A stretch of 11,148 nucleotides of DNA from an uncultured Clostridia bacterium. Its GTDB lineage: Bacteria > Bacillota > Clostridia > Oscillospirales > Ruminococcaceae. Positions 5,886 through 11,148 of this stretch are shown here, one piece after another. Under the pieces are notes generated by a model. That model did not search any database. It was not told where the DNA came from and saw only the letters and a list, made by a program, of their open reading frames with translations. Both the position numbers and the translations under genes were made by a program. The stretch is taken from NCBI GenBank assembly GCA_947630315.1, contig CANRHA010000040.1, positions 1 to 11,148 on the forward strand. The letters run 5' to 3'. Positions within the stretch are counted from its first letter, which is position 1. Every line of letters begins with the position of its first letter.

Positions 5886-6770
5886 ATGGAATTAAGAGTC
5901 TTAGAATATTTTCTCGCAGTAGCGCGGGAACAGAGCATATCAAGGGCGGCGGAGCATCTTCATATAACGCAGCCGACCCTGTCGCGGCAGCTTAAAGATC
6001 TCGAAAACGAATTTGGGAAGATACTCTTTATACGCGGAAAGCGAAGCGTGACCCTGACCGAGGACGGGATATATTTTCGCAGGCGCGCGGAGGAGATAGT
6101 AAGCCTTGCAAGGCGCACCGAGGCGGAAATGATGAACCGCGACGAGGAGATAGAGGGAGATGTTTTCATCGGCGCGGGCGAAACGCATTCAATACGCCAT
6201 ATTGCAAGAGTCATAACCGATCTGCAGCGGCAGTACGGCGGCTTAAAGCTTCATATTGTGAGCGGAGACAGCGCAGACCTCACGGAGCGCCTCGACAAGG
6301 GTCTTTTTGACTTCTGCCTGCTGCTCGGAGACGTAGATCAGCAAAAATACAATTACCTTGAACTGCCCTACCGCGACCGCTGGGGCGTGCTGATGCGCAG
6401 GGATTCGCCGCTTGCAGAGAAGAGATCCCTCAAACCGGAGGACATTTACGACAAGCCGCTGATACTTTCTCGGCAGTCGGACAGCGGCGCAGGGGTCGAA
6501 AAATGGCTCGGAAAGCCGATCTCGGAGCTGAACGTCGTGGCGACGTATAACCTCGTTATAAATGCGTCGGTGATGGCCGCCGAGGGAATGGGGTATGTGC
6601 TCTCACTCGATAGGCTGATAAATACGGACGGCACCGAGCTGAAATTCGTGCCGTTTGAGCCGGAACAAAGGATAAAAATGACCCTCGTTTGGAAGAAGTA
6701 TCGGACCATGTCCAAGGCGGCGGAAAAGGTTCTGAAGGGGGTCAGAGGGGAGATAGAAGGGAGGGGGTGA
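5886..6770 (+). CDS. LysR-type transcriptional regulator
   Basis: 294 residues, full family length. The N-terminal winged helix-turn-helix (about 1-60) shows the classic LysR pattern: YFLAVA, SISRAAEHL, ITQPTLSRQLKDLE and LFIRGKRSVTLTEDG. A linker helix runs to about 88, then a periplasmic-binding-protein-like effector domain covers about 90-290. The effector cannot be inferred. GGAGG eight bases before the ATG supports this start. Divergent orientation and the T-N11-A dyad in the shared region suggest autorepression and ligand-dependent control of the DUF3737/coiled-coil operon. A weak hairpin follows the stop (see rejected items) but lacks a T-run. Confidence 0.96.
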   Translation: MELRVLEYFLAVAREQSISRAAEHLHITQPTLSRQLKDLENEFGKILFIRGKRSVTLTEDGIYFRRRAEEIVSLARRTEAEMMNRDEEIEGDVFIGAGETHSIRHIARVITDLQRQYGGLKLHIVSGDSADLTERLDKGLFDFCLLLGDVDQQKYNYLELPYRDRWGVLMRRDSPLAEKRSLKPEDIYDKPLILSRQSDSGAGVEKWLGKPISELNVVATYNLVINASVMAAEGMGYVLSLDRLINTDGTELKFVPFEPEQRIKMTLVWKKYRTMSKAAEKVLKGVRGEIEGRG

Positions 6771-6807
6771 AGCAAAGGGCTGAAAAGAGTGGCAATCAGC
6801 CCCAACA

Positions 6808-6964
6808 TTAAAAATGGGAGTATCCATTCCTCCCCCGCCTTCTCCCCTACGCTTAAATCCGTCACCGAAGGGGACCCCTTGAAATTCTAACATCTAATAT
6901 CTAATATCTATCTTCTTGATGTGCCCGCCTCGGTCGCATCTTTAAAAATGGGAGTGTCCATTCC
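6808..6964 (+). repeat. Pair of 23-bp direct repeats, first at 6808-6830, second at 6942-6964
   Basis: The two copies begin TTAAAAATGGGAGT and end TCCATTCC, differing only at one central base (A versus G). They are 134 bases apart in the gene-free stretch between lysR and the GH25 gene. The second copy is also the left arm of an inverted pair. No coding function is likely. Confidence 0.75.
6886..6913 (+). repeat. Degenerate heptamer tandem array (TCTAATA type)
   Basis: Four successive 7-base units: TCTAACA (6886), TCTAATA (6893), TCTAATA (6900), TCTATCT (6907). It lies just after the small AAGGGG/CCCCTT palindrome at 6868-6880. Confidence 0.8.
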
Positions 6965-7061
6965 GCCCGCATTATAAAAATTCTTTGCATGATGATTCGT
7001 CGTTACTAACGGCTTTCCACTAACCACTTTTCACTTAAATGTGGGCGGCTTGTACACTCCC
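6950..7061. repeat. Imperfect inverted repeat pair, MITE-like
   Basis: The left arm 6950-6973 and the right arm 7038-7061 match in reverse complement at 20 of 24 positions, with GGGAGTGT, CCGCCC and CATT shared. The enclosed 64 bases hold a heptamer array and no ORF. This layout resembles a decayed miniature inverted-repeat element. Target-site duplications were not confidently seen. Confidence 0.5.
7002..7036 (-). repeat. Degenerate heptamer tandem array (AAGTGRW type)
   Basis: On the minus strand, from 7036 downward, five 7-base units read AAGTGAA, AAGTGGT, TAGTGGA, AAGCCGT and TAGTAAC. Similarity decays along the array. Confidence 0.6.
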
Positions 7062-7076
7062 TTAAAAATTTCCCGC

Positions 7077-7105
7077 TTTACATTCCGCTCGCGATATGGT
7101 ACACT
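7077..7105 (+). promoter_or_regulatory. Extended -10 promoter for the GH25 gene
   Basis: TTTACA (7077-7082) and TACACT (7100-7105) with a 17-base spacer and a TG at 7097-7098 one base before the -10. The leader is about 50 bases. An AAAGGA Shine-Dalgarno precedes the ATG at 7161. Confidence 0.6.
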
Positions 7106-7160
7106 TATATTGTCGTTTTACGGCGAATATTGAAGTGGAAGTACACGGAAAGGAAAAATT

Positions 7161-8258
7161 ATGTCCGAAAAACTTGAATTTACTTCACAGGAGACCGCGC
7201 CCTCTGCGGCGCAGGTTTACGACGAACTCACCTCCCTATCGAGGCGGACGGAGGAGGCGAAGCAAAAGCGCCAGAGAAACGCCAACAGATTCTACAGCAC
7301 GACGGTCATCATGCTCGGGTGCGCGGTTATTTTTCTGAGCGTTGCGCTTATAATCACCGCGATAGGCTGGAGCCGCGCTCAGGGCACCGTTGTTCCGCAG
7401 ATAGTCGAGGTCGAAAAGGAGACGGTAGTCGAGGTTCCGGCGTATACCGCGGTAGATCCTTCTGTCGAATATCAGGCGAGATTTGCCGAGGAGGGCTTTA
7501 CCCTCAACGATTCGAGCTACGGGCCTATAAGAATGCCGCTGTTGGAGGGCGTTAAGATGAGCCCGTACGCGCAGGAGATGTTCATAGCGGACGAGCTTAG
7601 CGGTTACATGACCTACGCGGGCGGGGAAAATTACATAGCCGGCGTAGATGTTTCGGTGTATCAGGGCGAGATAGATTGGGAAGCCGTAAAGGACGCGGGC
7701 TTTGAATACGCGATGATACGCTGCGGAAACAGGGGGTATGTCACCGGGCTTATCGTCGAGGACGCAAACTTTAAGGCCAACATTAAAGGCGCTCTCGACG
7801 CGGGACTTAAGGTCGGCGTTTACTTCTTCTCACAGGCCCTGACCGAAAACGAGGCGCTCGACGAAGCGGAATTTGTCATAGATCTTTTGGACGGCTACGA
7901 GGTCGAGTTCCCGGTTGCGTTCGACTGGGAAGTTGTGAACGACCCCGACGGCGACACCCCGAGGACCGCCTACATAGACCCCGAACAGCTCACCAACAAC
8001 TTCCTCGTATTTGCCCAGAGGCTTGAAATGGAGGGCTATACCCCGGTGATCTACGCAAATAAAAAGACTACCGTGTGGAAGTATGACCTTGCAAGGATAC
8101 AGGATTACGACATCTGGTACGCGGAATACAACGACACGCCCTCTCTGCCGTATAAGTGGGAGATGTGGCAGTATTCCTCAAAGGGAAACGTTCCCGGAAT
8201 AAACGGCAGCGTTGACCTCAATATATCCTTTAAAGATTACTCGGGCGACCTCAGATGA
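7161..8258 (+). CDS. GH25 family muramidase (lysozyme), N-terminally membrane-anchored
   Basis: Cleaves the beta-1,4 bond between N-acetylmuramic acid and N-acetylglucosamine in peptidoglycan. Of 365 residues, 1-46 are charged and cytoplasmic, 47-69 form one transmembrane helix, about 75-155 are a linker, and about 158-360 are the GH25 barrel. Family landmarks are DVSVYQG with Asp163, a YAMIRCG strand, a YFFSQA strand, and FDWE with Asp255 and Glu257, the expected catalytic pair. WYAEYND and WQYSSKGNVPGING close the barrel. The enzyme is tethered outside the membrane, so it is a housekeeping wall-remodelling type and not a phage endolysin, with no wall-binding repeats. Its TGA overlaps the next gene's ATG (ATGA), indicating a coupled operon. 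Confidence 0.95.
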   Translation: MSEKLEFTSQETAPSAAQVYDELTSLSRRTEEAKQKRQRNANRFYSTTVIMLGCAVIFLSVALIITAIGWSRAQGTVVPQIVEVEKETVVEVPAYTAVDPSVEYQARFAEEGFTLNDSSYGPIRMPLLEGVKMSPYAQEMFIADELSGYMTYAGGENYIAGVDVSVYQGEIDWEAVKDAGFEYAMIRCGNRGYVTGLIVEDANFKANIKGALDAGLKVGVYFFSQALTENEALDEAEFVIDLLDGYEVEFPVAFDWEVVNDPDGDTPRTAYIDPEQLTNNFLVFAQRLEMEGYTPVIYANKKTTVWKYDLARIQDYDIWYAEYNDTPSLPYKWEMWQYSSKGNVPGINGSVDLNISFKDYSGDLR

Positions 8259-8842
8259 ACCTAAGACACCTTTTTCTTGATTTTCTTCTGAGATTTCAGA
8301 GCTTTATCACCCTGCCGCTTTCGCCGATAAAAATAAGGCCCGCCCCCTCGGCGGAGGGCTACATATACGGCCAGGGGTCGCTGTCGGGAAAGAGGCTGTA
8401 CCTTGCCAAGGCCGAGAACACCGCCTGCGAGGCGGTCGCGGTATATAACGCCGCCGTCAGCTTTGGCGCGGCGGTCAGTTTTCATGACGTTTGCAGGGCG
8501 TTTCTTACGCGCGGCGCGCTTACTCTTATCTTTCTGGGATTTTTCGGCGGCAACCCCTATTCGATAAAAAGGGTGCTTAGCCTTATCGGCCTGAAGGGCG
8601 GGGCGGTCGGCGCCGACGAGACCCTCAAAGACGGGCGGTATATAATATCCTTCTGGAACGGCGAAAAAAAGCTTTCGCTCCACACCGTATTCGTAAGGGT
8701 CATAAACGGCGCGGCGGCAGTATATAATTTTTACCCCGGCGATATCGCGCCGCGGAGTTTTGATATAAAAAAGCTCAGCGGTCTGATCATCAGATGCTGG
8801 CGGGTCGAGAAAGCGGAACAGCAGGGGATAGAAAATAGTTGA
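8255..8842 (+). CDS. Unrecognised protein, possible papain/C39-like cysteine peptidase fold
   Basis: 195 residues; I do not recognise a named family. The first 25 residues are hydrophobic/amphipathic and may contact the membrane. NTACEAVAVYNA (55-66) places Cys58 at a helix start, as in C39/papain-type peptidases. A GGNPYSIKRVLSLIGL segment (98-113) resembles the G-x-NP stretch that follows in C39-like folds. LHTVFVRV (142-149) gives His143 and VYNFYPGD (156-163) gives Asn158. That Cys-His-Asn order is what a papain-fold enzyme would show; the assignment is inference. The ATG overlaps the GH25 stop by four bases, so the product is probably made with the muramidase and may process or regulate it. 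The start lacks a separate strong Shine-Dalgarno, in keeping with coupling. Confidence 0.75.
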   Translation: MNLRHLFLDFLLRFQSFITLPLSPIKIRPAPSAEGYIYGQGSLSGKRLYLAKAENTACEAVAVYNAAVSFGAAVSFHDVCRAFLTRGALTLIFLGFFGGNPYSIKRVLSLIGLKGGAVGADETLKDGRYIISFWNGEKKLSLHTVFVRVINGAAAVYNFYPGDIAPRSFDIKKLSGLIIRCWRVEKAEQQGIENS

Positions 8843-8944
8843 AAATACAGAAGATTTAAAGCTCTTAATGGCGTTTTGATATCTTTATATAAGCAAGCGG
8901 CGGGAAATATAAAACGGCCTTGATGGAGGCGGAAAGGGGCAAAA

Positions 8945-9559
8945 ATGCTGGAAATTCTTGATCTGCTAAGGGCCGCCTGCGCCCTCGGCATACCGGCATG
9001 CATCTACAGCGGCGTGGACGACAGCAGGTTCTCCTTCGGAAAGGTCCTTGCCGTATCGGAAAGGTTCGCCGTACTGTATCTTATAGCGCCGAACGGCGGA
9101 TTCGACGGCATAAGCGTAAGGCAGATAAGCGACATAAGCGGCGTCGACTTCCTCGGCCCATATGCGAGAAAATATGCAGATAAAATGAGAAAGCTGACCG
9201 ACGAGGCGGCATACCGCGAGTTCACCCGCGAGATAGACCCCGAAAAGCCGGTGGAGGAAATCCTGACGGCGGCGATGGAGGAACACCGCACCGTTGCAGT
9301 CGAGATAAACGAGAGCGACCTCTGGGATTACGAGGGGTTCGTTGAAAGCGTAGGCGGCGGCCGCGCAGAACTCAGATGCGTAGACGAGTTCGGGTATGAA
9401 AAGGTGAGCGTGAGCTTTGATATCGACGACGTGACCCTGCTCGAATACCGCAGCGAGGAGAGAAAGATAGTAGATAGGCTCTGGGAGAAAAATTACGCGG
9501 AAACCCACGCAAGCAGCTATTCAGAAGACAGAAATCAGAAGTCAGAAAACAGATTTTAA
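8945..9559 (+). CDS. Unrecognised protein with two similar beta-rich halves (Sm/SH3-like), repeat-derived C-terminus
   Basis: 204 residues, no named family, no signal peptide or membrane segment. Residues about 16-82 and 117-182 look like two copies of one module. Each has a strand, an acidic turn, an aromatic-containing GKV/GFV strand (31-34, 131-133), further strands, a D-I pair (63-64, 161-162) and a charged helix. This suggests a tandem small beta-barrel such as Sm-like or SH3-like, possibly nucleic-acid or ligand binding; this is inference. AAAGGGG before the ATG fixes the start. The gene is 102 bases past the previous one on the same strand; no confident promoter was found, so it may be cotranscribed. 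Residues from about 191 are encoded by a 7-bp repeat array and probably are not part of the fold. Confidence 0.75.
   Translation: MLEILDLLRAACALGIPACIYSGVDDSRFSFGKVLAVSERFAVLYLIAPNGGFDGISVRQISDISGVDFLGPYARKYADKMRKLTDEAAYREFTREIDPEKPVEEILTAAMEEHRTVAVEINESDLWDYEGFVESVGGGRAELRCVDEFGYEKVSVSFDIDDVTLLEYRSEERKIVDRLWEKNYAETHASSYSEDRNQKSENRF
9521..9555 (+). repeat. Heptamer tandem array (WCAGAAR type) forming the 3' end of the preceding gene
   Basis: Five consecutive 7-base units: TCAGAAG (9521), ACAGAAA (9528), TCAGAAG (9535), TCAGAAA (9542), ACAGATT (9549). The TAA stop is at 9557-9559. Because 7 is not a multiple of 3, the peptide it encodes is not itself repetitive. Confidence 0.85.
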
Positions 9560-9637
9560 GGCGATACCTTGATTTTTTACCTAAGAGCCGTGATAAAAAC
9601 CCCAACAAAAGCATTGAAATAATTTTCCACAAAAGCC

Positions 9638-9666
9638 TTGACAAATTCCGGGAGGTATGGTAGAAT
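9638..9666 (+). promoter_or_regulatory. Strong extended -10 promoter of the sdpR-sdpI-type operon
   Basis: Perfect TTGACA (9638-9643) and TAGAAT (9661-9666) with 17 bases between and a TG at 9658-9659 one base before the -10. The expected start, 9672-9673, is inside the palindromic operator. Nothing else was recognised in 9560-9637. Confidence 0.85.
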
Positions 9667-9668
9667 AC

Positions 9669-9695
9669 ATTTAACATTTAGGCTAAATGTTAAAT
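9669..9695. promoter_or_regulatory. 27-bp perfect palindromic operator (probable SdpR/ArsR-type site)
   Basis: ATTTAACATTTAG (9669-9681), a central G at 9682, and its exact reverse complement (9683-9695). It begins two bases after the -10 box and covers the start site, a position for direct repression. A dimeric winged-helix autorepressor encoded immediately downstream is the obvious binder. Confidence 0.8.
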
Positions 9696-9720
9696 AACGG
9701 TGCGGAAAGGAGCTGAGAAA

Positions 9721-10071
9721 ATGGGAATACAGGCGACGCTGCGCGCGCTGGCCGACCCGACGCGGCGCGAAATTCTGAACCTGCTAAAGGAAAGATCGCT
9801 GACCGCTGGGGAGATATCGGAAAAATTCCCGATCTCGTTTGCGGCGGTTTCGCGGCACCTCTCGGTGCTGAAGGACGCCGACCTGATAAGAGACCGCCGC
9901 GACGGAAAGTTCATCTACTACGAGCTGAACGCCTCGGTTTTAGAGGAGATAATTCTTTGGATCAAAAATTTGGAGGGAGAAGAAAATGATCAAAAAATAC
10001 CTGCCGATGATAATACTGACCGCTCTGCTGACGCTTTTGCCGATAGTCTTCGGCCTGATAACCTGGGATAA
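9721..10071 (+). CDS. ArsR/SmtB-fold autorepressor, SdpR-like, with out-of-frame C-terminal extension
   Basis: DNA-binding repressor expected to bind the palindrome just upstream and shut off its own operon. 116 residues from the ATG at 9721; GGAG (9709-9712) lies eight bases before it. The in-frame GTG at 9700 is less likely, being upstream of that site. Residues 1-88 are a complete winged helix: ALADPTRREIL (9-19), a recognition helix SFAAVSRHLSVLKDADLI (39-56), the wing RRDGKFIYYEL (59-69) and a final dimer helix. There are no ArsR-type metal cysteines, fitting the SdpR branch (B. subtilis SdpR is about 90 residues). Residues 89-116 are read through the first 86 bases of the SdpI gene in another frame and look unfolded; a TGA lies out of frame at 9987-9989, so a small indel may have removed the ancestral stop. 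Confidence 0.88.
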   Translation: MGIQATLRALADPTRREILNLLKERSLTAGEISEKFPISFAAVSRHLSVLKDADLIRDRRDGKFIYYELNASVLEEIILWIKNLEGEENDQKIPADDNTDRSADAFADSLRPDNLG

Positions 10072-10642
10072 GCTGCCCGACCCTATGCCCTCGCACTTCA
10101 ACTCTGCCGGCGAGGCCGACGGGTTTATGCCCAAGGCGGCGGTCGTGTTCGCGCTGCCCGGGGCGATGGTTTTGGTGCATATAGTCTGCGCGGCGGTAAC
10201 GCTTATGGACCCGAAGCGCAAAAACATCGACGGCAAGCCGTTTTTAATAGTTTTGTGGATAGTTCCCGTGGTTTCGCTGCTCGTAAACGGACTGGTCTAC
10301 GTTTACGCCCTCGGCGGGAAGATCAACATAACAACAGGCGTACTCATAGGCTGCGGTATACTGTTTATTATCCTCGGGAATTACCTGCCTAAATGCGGGC
10401 AGAACTACTCGATAGGCATAAAGACCCCCTGGGCTTTGAACGATGATGAAAACTGGCGCGCCACTCACCGGTTCGCCGGAAAATGCTTTGTCCTGATCGG
10501 CGTTCTGACCGTTATTCTTGCGTTCTTTGTGGGCAGATCTCCGGCGCTGTTCTGGGCGTACTTTGTTCTGATTATTTTATCGAGCGTCGCGCCGGCTGGC
10601 TATTCGTACGTCTACTACTTAAAGCACGGAAAAAAGGAGTAA
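9986..10642 (+). CDS. SdpI-family membrane protein (DUF1648 plus SdpI domain)
   Basis: 218 residues. In B. subtilis, SdpI gives immunity to the SdpC killing peptide and, once engaged, holds SdpR at the membrane, derepressing the operon. Six membrane segments are visible at about 5-26, 51-73, 86-109, 113-134, 163-183 and 186-211. The DUF1648 motif PDPMPSHFNSAGEADG occupies 31-46. The SdpI signature SIGIKTPWALNDDENW at 142-157 followed by THRFAGK matches the family. Family, topology and length agree with SdpI. The ATG follows AGGGAGAAGAAA within the end of the repressor gene, and the two are surely cotranscribed. No SdpC-like toxin gene is visible in the window, so the natural signal is unknown. 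Confidence 0.92.
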   Translation: MIKKYLPMIILTALLTLLPIVFGLITWDKLPDPMPSHFNSAGEADGFMPKAAVVFALPGAMVLVHIVCAAVTLMDPKRKNIDGKPFLIVLWIVPVVSLLVNGLVYVYALGGKINITTGVLIGCGILFIILGNYLPKCGQNYSIGIKTPWALNDDENWRATHRFAGKCFVLIGVLTVILAFFVGRSPALFWAYFVLIILSSVAPAGYSYVYYLKHGKKE

Positions 10643-10644
10643 GC

Positions 10645-10749
10645 ATGATCGGGCTGATATTTGCGGTTTTAATGTCCGTTATAGGTTTGCCGCTGATGAT
10701 GGCGGCCCTGAAAAGAAACTTCAACGAAAACGGCGAGAGAAATTATTGA
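10645..10749 (+). CDS. 34-residue single-span membrane peptide in the sdpRI operon
   Basis: A short ORF with a good AAGGAG site (within 10631-10640) directly before the ATG, only two bases after the SdpI stop, and ending 13 bases before the next gene. The product opens with a hydrophobic helix of about 22 residues (MIGLIFAVLMSVIGLPLMMA) and ends in a short polar, basic tail (KRNFNENGERNY). Spacing and ribosome site argue that it is translated. It may be an accessory subunit or regulator of SdpI or of the intramembrane protease; no family was recognised. Confidence 0.65.
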   Translation: MIGLIFAVLMSVIGLPLMMAALKRNFNENGERNY

Positions 10750-10762
10750 GCAGGAGGGCAAA

Positions 10763-11148
10763 ATGTTTTCAACATCAACTGTGATCTTCATGGCGCTGAC
10801 CGGGCTTATTTGCGTTGCGGTGCCGGTCGTCTGCGCGGTGATATTCAAAATCAGGGTAAAAACCGCGCCGGTCTCGGCAATATTTGTCGGCGCCGGGGCG
10901 TTCATAATATTCGCGCTGATCCTTGAACAGATACTTCACGCGGTCATGCTGCCGGTCGTCTCGGGCAGCGACATATTATACATAATTTACGGCGCCCTCG
11001 CGGCGGGAGTTTTTGAGGAGACAGGCAGGTTTTTGGCGTTCAAGACGATCCTCAAAAAGAAAAAAGAACCCGGGACCGCCGTGATGTACGGGATCGGGCA
11101 CGGCGGCTGCGAGGCCGTGATGATCTTAGGCATGACGATGGTCTCGGG
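10763..11148 (+). CDS. YhfC-family putative intramembrane protease (cut by window edge)
   Basis: 128 codons are present; the family is about 250-260 residues, so half is missing on the right. Hydrophobic segments lie at about 6-28, 36-54 and 71-84. Conserved glutamic/metal-type protease motifs are present: LEQILH (54-59), FEETGR with Glu85, Glu86 and Arg89, and GIGHGGCE with His113 and Glu117. These match YhfC (PF10086), related in logic to CPBP-type membrane proteases with an EE-x-x-x-R and a histidine motif. The ATG has AGGAGGG a few bases upstream. As fourth gene of the SdpR/SdpI operon it is likely induced with them and may cleave a membrane peptide, toxin or regulator; substrate unknown. 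Confidence 0.88.
   Translation, partial: MFSTSTVIFMALTGLICVAVPVVCAVIFKIRVKTAPVSAIFVGAGAFIIFALILEQILHAVMLPVVSGSDILYIIYGALAAGVFEETGRFLAFKTILKKKKEPGTAVMYGIGHGGCEAVMILGMTMVS

Noticed and set aside
6777..6802. Hairpin GGGCTGA/TCAGCCC after lysR as a terminator
   Set aside because: The 7-bp stem has a 12-base loop and is followed by an A-rich, not T-rich, sequence, so intrinsic termination is not supported.
7161..8258. Phage endolysin or prophage remnant
   Set aside because: The GH25 protein has an N-terminal membrane anchor, no holin or phage structural gene is nearby, and it has no wall-binding repeats.
8876..8913. Promoter TTGATA/TATAAA before the duplicated-domain gene
   Set aside because: The boxes are 26 bases apart, too far for a sigma-A promoter.
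8966..9508. Minus-strand 180-codon ORF opposite the duplicated-domain gene
   Set aside because: No ribosome site or family resemblance; the plus frame has a good Shine-Dalgarno and internally consistent repeats.
9521..9555. CRISPR-like array
   Set aside because: The repeats are contiguous 7-mers without spacers and no cas gene is present.
9700..9720. GTG at 9700 as repressor start
   Set aside because: It lies upstream of the AAAGGAG that serves the ATG at 9721, and the extra residues are not part of the winged-helix fold.

Overview
The window looks like a chromosomal stretch from a gut-type clostridial Firmicute, probably Oscillospirales/Ruminococcaceae-like. That is an inference from protein families, purine-rich Shine-Dalgarno sites, sigma-A promoters with exactly 17-bp spacers, frequent ATA (Ile) and AGG (Arg) codons in moderately GC-rich DNA, and 7-bp degenerate intergenic repeats. 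No rRNA, tRNA, CRISPR array, transposase or phage gene was seen.

Layout. (1) 1-1563, minus, cut by the left edge: a Na+/phosphate cotransporter with a C-terminal PhoU domain. Divergent from it, with both promoters visible, is (2) 1916-3484, plus: a secreted GH43 glycosidase lipoprotein with a CBM6-like domain. (3) 3608-4294, plus: a membrane-anchored DUF1287 protein (predicted NlpC/P60-like fold) behind its own promoter and a striking six-unit array of TTAA hexamers spaced 10-11 bp. (4) 4295-4674: no gene, but a very GC-rich stretch with G-tracts and a nested palindrome of several hairpins. (5) 4675-5753, minus: a small coiled-coil protein and a DUF3737 beta-helix protein overlapping by ATGA, divergent from (6) a LysR-type regulator (5886-6770). 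The shared region carries two strong divergent promoters and a T-N11-A dyad over the lysR -35 box. (7) 6771-7160: no gene, but diverged direct and inverted repeats plus two heptamer arrays. (8) 7161-8842, plus: a membrane-anchored GH25 muramidase coupled by ATGA to an unrecognised protein with a possible papain/C39-like Cys-His-Asn set. (9) 8945-9559: an unrecognised protein with two similar beta-rich halves, whose 3' end is made of a heptamer array. (10) 9721-11148, plus: a probable operon of an SdpR-type ArsR autorepressor, a six-TM SdpI-like protein, a 34-residue membrane peptide and a YhfC-family intramembrane protease (cut by the right edge). It sits behind a strong extended -10 promoter with a perfect 27-bp palindrome over the start site.

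As a whole, the window is rich in cell-envelope functions: phosphate transport, secreted polysaccharide hydrolysis, peptidoglycan hydrolysis and a toxin-immunity or membrane-stress style module. The best candidates for something little described are the SdpR/SdpI/mini-protein/YhfC cassette without a visible toxin gene, the GH25-cysteine-protease-like pair, the LysR-controlled DUF3737/coiled-coil pair, and the helically phased array before the DUF1287 gene.
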